Shown: in pieces, positions 14,482 through 20,159 of the stretch
Layout: each line of letters begins with the position of its first letter
Position numbering within the stretch: position 1 is the stretch's first letter
Assembly (NCBI GenBank): GCA_902475455.1
Contig: CABRZO010000024.1
Coordinates: forward strand, 1-20,159
DNA: 20,159 bases
Source: an uncultured Eubacteriales bacterium
Lineage (GTDB): Bacteria; Bacillota; Clostridia; Oscillospirales; Oscillospiraceae
Direction: 5' to 3'
Position numbers and translations under genes: made by a program
Notes under the pieces: model-generated
The model's input: the letters and a program-made list of their open reading frames with translations, nothing else
Database searches by the model: none
What the model was told of the DNA's origin: nothing

Positions 14482-15228
14482 ATGTTGGCGGAACAGAGAT
14501 TTGAGATCATTCTTCAGGAGCTGGAGGAGCACCGGGCGGCGGGAGTGCCCCGGCTGTGTGAGCTGACGGGGGCCTCGGAGGCCACCATCCGCCGGGATCT
14601 GAATGCCCTGGCCCGGCAGGGCAAACTCAGCAAGGTCCACGGCGGTGCAGTGGCCTGCGGCGGCGAGTTCCTGGGGGAGGAGCCCGACGTGGGCACCAAG
14701 GAGCGGATGCACCAGCCGGAAAAGGAGCGCATCGCCCGCTACGCCGCGGAGCTCATCAGCGACGAGGATGTGGTGTACCTGGATGCGGGCACCACCACCG
14801 TACGGATGGTGGAGCATCTGAAGCATTCCAAGGCCACCTTTGTCACCAACGGAGTGGCCTGCGCCCTGCGGCTGCTGGAGCTGGGGCTCCAGGGCTATGT
14901 GCTGGGAGGCGCGCTGAAGCCAGGCACCGGCGCTGTGGTGGGGGCCCAGGCCCTGACCGACCTGGAGGGGTACAACTTTACCAAGGCCTTTTTGGGGATC
15001 AACGGTATCACCCTGCGCCAGGGCTTCACCACCCCGGACCCGGAGGAGGCGGCGGTGAAGCGGAAGGCGTCCCAGCGGGCCTATCTCACTTACATCCTGG
15101 CCGACAGCAGCAAGTTTGAGACGGTGAGCGCCGCCTCGGTGCTGCCCCTGGAAAAGGCCAGTATCATCACCGACCATTTGCCGGATCGGGCATATCTGGA
15201 GCATACCATCGTCAAGGAGGTTTTATAA
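14482..15228 (+). CDS. fruR: DeoR-family regulator of the fructose operon
   Basis: A 248-residue regulator with an N-terminal DeoR-type winged helix (MLAEQRFEIILQELEEH, then LCELTGASEATIRRDLNALA, with GKLSKVHGGAV ending the domain). The C-terminal sugar-phosphate sensing domain resembles an isomerase fold (DEDVVYLDAGTTTVRMVEHL, FVTNGVACALRL, AFLGINGI, ILADSSKF). Those motifs are standard for regulators that sense sugar phosphates. Start ATG 14482 has GGAGGGG six bases upstream; an in-frame ATG at 14467 has no good site. It is first in the operon and only four bases before fruK, so it is almost certainly autoregulated and controls fruK-fruA-ptsH-ptsI through the TTGATTGAA repeats. It is probably a repressor released by fructose 1-phosphate, by analogy with other DeoR-type FruR proteins. 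Confidence 0.93.
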   Translation: MLAEQRFEIILQELEEHRAAGVPRLCELTGASEATIRRDLNALARQGKLSKVHGGAVACGGEFLGEEPDVGTKERMHQPEKERIARYAAELISDEDVVYLDAGTTTVRMVEHLKHSKATFVTNGVACALRLLELGLQGYVLGGALKPGTGAVVGAQALTDLEGYNFTKAFLGINGITLRQGFTTPDPEEAAVKRKASQRAYLTYILADSSKFETVSAASVLPLEKASIITDHLPDRAYLEHTIVKEVL

Positions 15229-15232
15229 TCCT

Positions 15233-16135
15233 ATGGTTTATACCGTCACATTCAACCCCGCTCTGGACTATGTGGTGCGGGTAGACGGCTTCCAAGTGGG
15301 GGGAGTGAACCGCACCAGCCGGGAGGAGATCCAGCTGGGGGGCAAGGGCATCAACGTCTCCACCGTTTTGAGCCATCTGGGGGTGGACAACGTAGCCCTG
15401 GGTTTCCTGGCGGGCTTTACCGGCCAGGCCCTGGAGGAGGGGTTGCGCCGGGAAGGCATCCGGACCGATTTTATCTGGCTGGATCAGGGGCTGACCCGGA
15501 TCAACGTGAAGATCAAGGCGGATCAGGAGTCCGAGATCAACGGCCAGGGCCCCAATATTGACGCCGCCGCCCTGGACCGGCTGTTCCAGAAGCTGGACAA
15601 GCTGGAGCGGGATGACGTGCTCATCGTCTCCGGCTCCGTGCCCTCTACCCTGCCCGGGGACATCTACGAGCGGATTCTGGCCCGGCTGGAGGGCCGGGGC
15701 ATCCATTTCGTGGTGGACGCCACCCGGGATCTGCTGTGCAACGTGCTGCCCTACCATCCCTTCCTGATCAAGCCCAACAATCTGGAGCTGGGGGAGATTT
15801 TCGGCCGCACCCTGAACACCGATGAGGAGATCCGGGACTGCGCCATCCAGCTGCAGCAGCGGGGGGCCCGGAATGTGCTGGTGTCCATGGCCGGGGACGG
15901 CTCCCTGCTGGTGGACGAGACCGGCGGCTGCCACCGGCTGGGGGTGCCCAAGGGCCAGGTGCGCAACTCCGTAGGCGCCGGGGACTCCATGGTGGCCGGA
16001 TTCGTGGCCGGCTGGCTCAAGACCGGGGATTACGCCTATGCCCAGCGTCTGGGCGCCGCCGCTGGCAGTGCCACCGCCTTCTCCGACGGCCTGGCCACCG
16101 GAGATCAGATTATGGCTTTGTTAAATACCTTTTAA
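15233..16135 (+). CDS. fruK: 1-phosphofructokinase
   Basis: A 300-residue PfkB-family sugar kinase that phosphorylates fructose 1-phosphate with ATP to fructose 1,6-bisphosphate in the cytoplasm. It starts MVYTVTFNPALDYVVRVDGF, the FruK/LacC signature. GGKGINVSTVLSHLG (36-50) is the first PfkB motif, KPNNLELGEIFGR (180-192) follows, and NSVGAGDSMVAGFVAGWL (245-262) is the second motif with catalytic base Asp251 and the GAGD anion hole. LacC (tagatose 6-phosphate kinase) is similar, but the neighbouring fructose permease and absence of lac genes favour FruK. AAGGAGG lies within the end of fruR, 11 bases before the ATG. The next gene, the fructose permease, starts 26 bases after its stop. Confidence 0.94.
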   Translation: MVYTVTFNPALDYVVRVDGFQVGGVNRTSREEIQLGGKGINVSTVLSHLGVDNVALGFLAGFTGQALEEGLRREGIRTDFIWLDQGLTRINVKIKADQESEINGQGPNIDAAALDRLFQKLDKLERDDVLIVSGSVPSTLPGDIYERILARLEGRGIHFVVDATRDLLCNVLPYHPFLIKPNNLELGEIFGRTLNTDEEIRDCAIQLQQRGARNVLVSMAGDGSLLVDETGGCHRLGVPKGQVRNSVGAGDSMVAGFVAGWLKTGDYAYAQRLGAAAGSATAFSDGLATGDQIMALLNTF

Positions 16136-16161
16136 TACATTGCAAAAAGGAGATTGGTTTT

Positions 16162-18087
16162 ATGCGAATCGTTGATCTGCTCAGCCGAGACAAGATCGCC
16201 CTGGGCGCCCAGGCCCGGGATAAGGAATCCGCCATCGACCTGCTGGTGGACCTCCAGGCCAAGGGCGGCTGCCTTACGGACCGGGAGGCCTACAAGAAGG
16301 CCATTTTGGCCCGGGAGGCCCAGACCAGCACCGCCATTGAGGCGGGCATCGCGGTGCCCCACGCCAAGAGCGACTGTGTCAGCGCCCCCAGCCTGGCGGC
16401 CTGCATCCTGAAGGAGGGTGTGGACTACGGCGCCATGGACGGCCAGCCCTCCGATCTGTTCTTTATGATTGCCGCTCCCATGGACGGGGATCTGCATCTG
16501 GAGATCCTGTCCCACCTGATGGTGCTGCTGATGGATCCGGATTTCTCCGCCCAGCTGCGCCAGGCTCAGGACGCCGACGCCTTCATGGCCGTCATTGACA
16601 AGTTTGAGACCGCCAAGTACGGCGCCGCCCAAGAGACGGCGGAGGAGAAGCCCCAGGAGACTTCCGTTCCCGCCCAGGCCGGCCCCCGGATCCTGGCCAT
16701 CACCGCCTGCCCCACCGGCATCGCCCACACCTACATGGCTGCCGAGGCCCTGGAGAAGAAGGGCGCCGAGATCGGCATCTCCGTCAAGGTGGAGACCCAG
16801 GGCTCCGGCGGCGCCAAGAACGTGCTGACCCGGCAGGAGATCGCCGACTGCGACGGCATCATCATTGCCGCCGACAAAGAGGTGGATCTGGCCCGGTTTG
16901 ACGGCAAGCCGGTGCTGCGGGTGCCGGTGTCCGACGGCATCCACAAACCCGAGGAGCTGATCCGGGAGGCCCCCAACGCCCCCATCTATCACCACACCGG
17001 TGAGGTGGTGGACGAAGTGGACAACGAGAGCTTCGGCCGCAAGCTGTACAAGCAGCTGATGAACGGCGTCTCCCACATGCTACCCTTCGTCATCGGCGGC
17101 GGTATTCTGATCGCCATCGCCTTCCTGCTGGACGATCCCTCCATCGACTACTCCAACTTCGGTACCAACACCCCGGTGGCCGCCTGGTTCAAGAACATCG
17201 GCAACACCGCCTTCAACTTTATGCTGCCCATTCTGGCGGGCTATATCGCCATGGCCATCGCAGACCGTCCGGGCCTGATGGTGGGCTTCGTGGGCGGCGC
17301 CCTGGCGGTGTCCGGCGCCACCTTCGCCAGCCCCGCCGGCGGCGCCGTGTCCGCCGGTTTCCTGGGTGCCCTGATCGCCGGCTTTGCCGCGGGCTACCTG
17401 ATGCTGGGGATGCGCAAGCTCTGCGATAAGCTGCCCCGGTCCCTGGAGGGTCTGAAGCCCATCCTCATTTACCCGGTGGTGGGCCTGCTGATCATCGGTC
17501 TGTTCATGTGCCTGGTCAACCCCATCGTGGGCGCCATCAACAACGCCCTGTACTCCGGCCTGGAGGCCATGGGCACCAGCAGTAAGATCATCCTGGGTAT
17601 CGTCCTGGCCGGCATGATGGCCATTGATATGGGCGGCCCCTTCAACAAGGCTGCCTATGTGTTCGGCACTTCCACCCTGGCCACCGTGGCTGCGGGACAG
17701 GGCTCCGACATCATGGCCGCCGTCATGGTGGGCGGCATGGTGCCCCCCATCGCCATTGCCCTGGCCACCACCTTCTTCAAGAACCGCTTTACCGTCGATG
17801 AGCGCAAGTCCGGCCCCGTCAACTATATCATGGGCCTGTGCTTCATCACCGAGGGTGCCATCCCCTACGCCGCCGCCGATCCCCTGCGGGTGCTGCCCTC
17901 CTGCGTGGTGGGCTCCGCCGTGGCCGGCGCTCTGTCCATGGCCTTTGGCTGCGCTCTGCCTGCTCCCCATGGCGGCGTGTTCGTCTTCCCGGTCATGACC
18001 AACGTGCTGGGCTATGTCATCGCCCTGGTGGTGGGCTCCGTAGTGGGCATGCTGCTGCTGGCGGTGCTTAAGAAGAAAAAGAGCTGA
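16162..18087 (+). CDS. fruA: PTS fructose permease, EIIA-EIIB-EIIC fusion
   Basis: A 641-residue three-domain transporter that imports fructose as fructose 1-phosphate. EIIA (about 1-150) has the phospho-histidine His67 in GIAVPHAKSD. A Pro/Glu/Ala linker follows. EIIB (about 175-270) has the phospho-cysteine Cys183 in ILAITACPTGIAHTYMAAEA. EIIC (about 290-641) has eight or more membrane segments, with MLPFVIGGGILIAIAF at its start, GGALAVSGATFASPAGG, AIDMGGPFNKAAYVFG, and CFITEGAIPYAAADPLRV, the usual substrate-site region. Domain order A-B-C and total length match Firmicutes fructose permeases. AAAGGAG lies nine bases before the ATG. It receives phosphate from the HPr encoded just downstream. 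A mannose-type or other PTS specificity is unlikely given the EIIC motifs and fruK. Confidence 0.96.
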   Translation: MRIVDLLSRDKIALGAQARDKESAIDLLVDLQAKGGCLTDREAYKKAILAREAQTSTAIEAGIAVPHAKSDCVSAPSLAACILKEGVDYGAMDGQPSDLFFMIAAPMDGDLHLEILSHLMVLLMDPDFSAQLRQAQDADAFMAVIDKFETAKYGAAQETAEEKPQETSVPAQAGPRILAITACPTGIAHTYMAAEALEKKGAEIGISVKVETQGSGGAKNVLTRQEIADCDGIIIAADKEVDLARFDGKPVLRVPVSDGIHKPEELIREAPNAPIYHHTGEVVDEVDNESFGRKLYKQLMNGVSHMLPFVIGGGILIAIAFLLDDPSIDYSNFGTNTPVAAWFKNIGNTAFNFMLPILAGYIAMAIADRPGLMVGFVGGALAVSGATFASPAGGAVSAGFLGALIAGFAAGYLMLGMRKLCDKLPRSLEGLKPILIYPVVGLLIIGLFMCLVNPIVGAINNALYSGLEAMGTSSKIILGIVLAGMMAIDMGGPFNKAAYVFGTSTLATVAAGQGSDIMAAVMVGGMVPPIAIALATTFFKNRFTVDERKSGPVNYIMGLCFITEGAIPYAAADPLRVLPSCVVGSAVAGALSMAFGCALPAPHGGVFVFPVMTNVLGYVIALVVGSVVGMLLLAVLKKKKS

Positions 18088-18096
18088 TTTGGAACC

Positions 18097-18112
18097 ACAA
18101 AATTAATTTTGT
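18097..18112. promoter_or_regulatory. Perfect 16-bp AT-rich palindrome between fruA and ptsH
   Basis: ACAAAATTAATTTTGT is self-complementary over all 16 bases, in an otherwise GC-rich operon. It could be a binding site for a homodimeric regulator or a small RNA stem. I see no convincing internal promoter beside it and no U-run for a terminator. Confidence 0.45.
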
Positions 18113-18135
18113 TGAAATAGAAAGGAAATGTAATT

Positions 18136-18399
18136 ATGGTATCCGCTAAGACTAAGATTGTGAATCCCCAAGGCATGCACATGCGCCCCGCTCAGCTGTT
18201 CGTCAGCACCATGGCGGGCTACCCCTGTGATGTGACCATTCTCTTTGGCGGCAAGAGCATCAACGCCAAGAGCATCATGCACCTGATGGCCGCCTGCATC
18301 AAGCAGGGCAGCGAAATCGAGATCCAGTGCTCCGGCGACAAAGAGGCTGAGGCTCTGAAGGCCGCCGTGGAGCTGGTGGAGTCCGGCCTGGGCGAGTAA
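18136..18399 (+). CDS. ptsH: Phosphocarrier protein HPr
   Basis: An 87-residue HPr, the small cytoplasmic carrier that passes phosphate from enzyme I to the EIIA domain. The active His15 and Arg17 are in NPQGMHMRPAQLFV. Ser46 in NAKSIMHLMAA is at the regulatory site that HPr kinase phosphorylates in Firmicutes, so it may also feed CcpA-type catabolite control. The residue after the active histidine is Met rather than the common Ala. AAAGGA lies nine bases before the ATG. The 48-base gap after fruA holds a perfect palindrome; ptsI follows 36 bases later. Being third from the operon's end suggests it is induced by fructose, and whether the genome has another ptsH is unknown. Confidence 0.95.
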   Translation: MVSAKTKIVNPQGMHMRPAQLFVSTMAGYPCDVTILFGGKSINAKSIMHLMAACIKQGSEIEIQCSGDKEAEALKAAVELVESGLGE

Positions 18400-18435
18400 T
18401 CCGTCCGGAATCGGAAAACGGGAAGGAGAAGCGTT

Positions 18436-20148
18436 ATGATTTTGCGTGGAATCGCCGCTTCCGACGGCATCGGTATCGGCAAGGCCGTCTGTGTCCGGGA
18501 GCAGAATCTGGACTACTCCGCCGTCCAGTATGCGGGCAAAGAGGTGGAGAAGGGCCGGCTGCAGAATGCCATTGAGCAGTTCAATCAGCAGACCACCGAG
18601 ATGGCTGAGCGGGTGCGCACTCAGGTGGGGCAGAAGGAGTCTGAAATCCTCACCGGTCAGATCATGATGCTCAGCGACCCCTTTATGCAGAGCCAGATGA
18701 TGGAGGCCATTGAGGGGGGCCAGTGTGCCGAGGCCGCGGTGGATCAGGTGTGCACCATGTACGCCGAGATGTTCGCCGGAGTGGACGATGAGCTGATGCG
18801 TCAGCGGGCCACCGACGTGCGGGATCTCCGGACCCGGCTGCTCTCCATCCTGCTGAAGGTCACCGGGGTGGATGTGAGCCAGCTGCCCGCCGGCAGCGTA
18901 CTCATCGCCCACGACCTGACCCCCTCCATGACGGTGGGGCTGAAGAAGGAAAATGTGGCCGCCATTCTGACGGAGACCGGTGGCCGCACCAGCCACTCCG
19001 CCATCCTGGCCCGGGCCCTGGAACTGCCGGCAGTGCTCAGCGTGGCCAAGGCCATGGAGTTCATCAAGGACGGGGACGGCGTCATTGTGGACGGCAAGGA
19101 GGGTGTTGCCCTGCTGAATCCCGACCAGCTGACCCGCAGCGAGTACCTGAAGAAGCAGGCGGAGTTTCTGAAAAAGCGGGAGCTGCTGGCTGTGTACCGG
19201 GACCGGCAGACCGTGGATGCCGACGGCCGGAAGTACGCCCTGTACGCCAACGTGGGCTCTCCCGCCGAGGCTCAGGCCGCCGCGGAGGCGGGGGCCGAGG
19301 GCATCGGCCTGTTCCGCACCGAGTTCCTGTTTATGGATCGGGCCGGGGCTCCCACGGAGACCGAGCAGCTGGAGGCCTATCAGGCAGCTTCCAAGGCAAT
19401 GGCCGGCAAAGAGGTCATCATCCGCACCCTGGATGTGGGAGGCGACAAGGCCATCGACTATCTGGGCATGGCCAAGGAGGAAAATCCCTTCCTGGGCCAC
19501 CGGGCCATCCGCTACTGCCTGGACCGGCCCGACCTGTTCAAGGTGCAGCTTCGGGCCCTGCTGCGGGCCGGCGCCGAGGAGCATAACATCAAGATTATGC
19601 TCCCCCTGGTGACCAGCCTGGAGGAGGTACGGCAGGCCAGAACCCTGCTGGAGCAGTGCAAGGGGGAGCTGGAGGCCGAGGGGCTGCCCTACGACAAGGA
19701 CATCGCCCTGGGCATCATGGTGGAGACCCCTGCCGCCGCCCTGATTGCCGACCTGCTGGCTCAGGAGAGCGACTTCTTCTCCATCGGCACCAACGATTTG
19801 ACCCAGTACACCATGGCGGTGGACCGGGGCAATGCCCAGGTGGAGAAGCTGTACACCACCTTTCATCCGGCAGTGCTGCGCTCCATCCGCAACGTGATCC
19901 AGGCCGCCCATGAGGCCAAGATTCCCGTGGGTATGTGCGGCGAGGCCGCCGCGGACCCCTGCCTGATCCCCCTGCTGATGCACTGGGGATTGGATGAATT
20001 CTCGGTGGGGGTGTCCTCGGTGCTGGCCACCCGGTCCAGAATCCATAAATGGCGTGGCAATGAGACCGCCCAGGTGGCCCAGGAGGCCATGGGGCTGTCC
20101 ACCGCCGCCGGCATTCAGGGCTACCTGAAGGCCAACGCCAGAGACTAA
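18436..20148 (+). CDS. ptsI: PTS enzyme I (PEP-protein phosphotransferase)
   Basis: A 570-residue cytoplasmic enzyme that takes phosphate from PEP and passes it to HPr. The N-terminal domain has the phospho-histidine His187 in TETGGRTSHSAILARALELP. The PEP-binding barrel has Arg294 (GLFRTEFLFMDRAG), Arg330 in IIRTLDVGGDKA, Glu430 (IMVETPAAA), Asp454 (GTNDLTQYTMAVDRGN), and catalytic Cys501 in GMCGEAAADP. Each aligns within two positions of the E. coli residue (His189, Arg296, Arg332, Glu431, Asp455, Cys502). Length is normal. AAGGAG lies seven bases before the ATG. It is the last visible gene of the operon and ends 11 bases before the window edge, so any terminator is outside. Confidence 0.97.
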   Translation: MILRGIAASDGIGIGKAVCVREQNLDYSAVQYAGKEVEKGRLQNAIEQFNQQTTEMAERVRTQVGQKESEILTGQIMMLSDPFMQSQMMEAIEGGQCAEAAVDQVCTMYAEMFAGVDDELMRQRATDVRDLRTRLLSILLKVTGVDVSQLPAGSVLIAHDLTPSMTVGLKKENVAAILTETGGRTSHSAILARALELPAVLSVAKAMEFIKDGDGVIVDGKEGVALLNPDQLTRSEYLKKQAEFLKKRELLAVYRDRQTVDADGRKYALYANVGSPAEAQAAAEAGAEGIGLFRTEFLFMDRAGAPTETEQLEAYQAASKAMAGKEVIIRTLDVGGDKAIDYLGMAKEENPFLGHRAIRYCLDRPDLFKVQLRALLRAGAEEHNIKIMLPLVTSLEEVRQARTLLEQCKGELEAEGLPYDKDIALGIMVETPAAALIADLLAQESDFFSIGTNDLTQYTMAVDRGNAQVEKLYTTFHPAVLRSIRNVIQAAHEAKIPVGMCGEAAADPCLIPLLMHWGLDEFSVGVSSVLATRSRIHKWRGNETAQVAQEAMGLSTAAGIQGYLKANARD

Positions 20149-20159
20149 ATGAGACAACC

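Noticed and set aside
18103..20157. A 684-codon minus-strand open frame over ptsH and ptsI
   Set aside because: It spans two convincing PTS genes and the gap between them, and its translation resembles no protein family.

Overview
The window looks like chromosome of a GC-rich, strictly anaerobic member of the Clostridia, most likely an Oscillospiraceae gut bacterium related to Flavonifractor or Pseudoflavonifractor. This is inferred from several things: strong AAGGAGG ribosome binding sites, sigma-A promoters with 17-bp spacers, a clostridial membrane pyrophosphatase, a remnant of the sporulation sigma factor gene sigK, a TRAP transporter beside a clostridial 2-enoate-reductase-like flavoprotein, and a DeoR-controlled fructose PTS operon. 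No taxonomic marker gene is present, so the assignment is tentative.

Left part (1-6.1 kb): the 5' end of an aconitase-superfamily hydratase gene and the ion-pumping pyrophosphatase hppA both read leftward. Each has a good promoter and a hairpin at the very start of its mRNA. Uridine phosphorylase (udp) reads rightward from an intergenic region that carries a GntR/FadR-type palindrome. Next come a small lipoprotein gene (leftward), a decayed and truncated sigK 5' fragment, and a nitroreductase with a consensus promoter. Two copies of a composite repeat (terminator hairpin plus an ~81-bp imperfect inverted repeat) sit at the two convergent gene junctions, after udp and after the nitroreductase.

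Middle part (5.7-12.6 kb): a LysR regulator and a VOC-family metalloprotein form a leftward operon. Divergent from it is a rightward cluster of a TRAP transporter (dctQ, dctM, dctP-like lipoprotein) and an FMN/4Fe-4S/FAD old-yellow-enzyme-type reductase. Together they look like an uptake-and-reduction module for an unidentified small, probably unsaturated, acid. The binding protein appears to lack the arginine that usually holds the substrate carboxylate. The cluster is followed by a broken large serine recombinase gene on the minus strand that has lost its catalytic domain.

Right part (13.4-20.2 kb): an AIM24-family protein gene, then a complete fructose operon: DeoR-type regulator, 1-phosphofructokinase, EIIABC permease, HPr and enzyme I. 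The operon therefore encodes every PTS step from PEP to fructose 1-phosphate to fructose 1,6-bisphosphate. Its promoter carries tandem 10-bp TTGATTGAA repeats, and a second tandem pair lies about 145 bp upstream, before the AIM24 terminator. This suggests autoregulation, perhaps with looping.

The most unusual items are the paired repeat elements, the two sporulation/recombinase remnants, the TRAP/flavoreductase module with its atypical binding protein, and the two-module operator of the fru operon. No tRNA, rRNA, CRISPR array, or riboswitch that I recognise is present.
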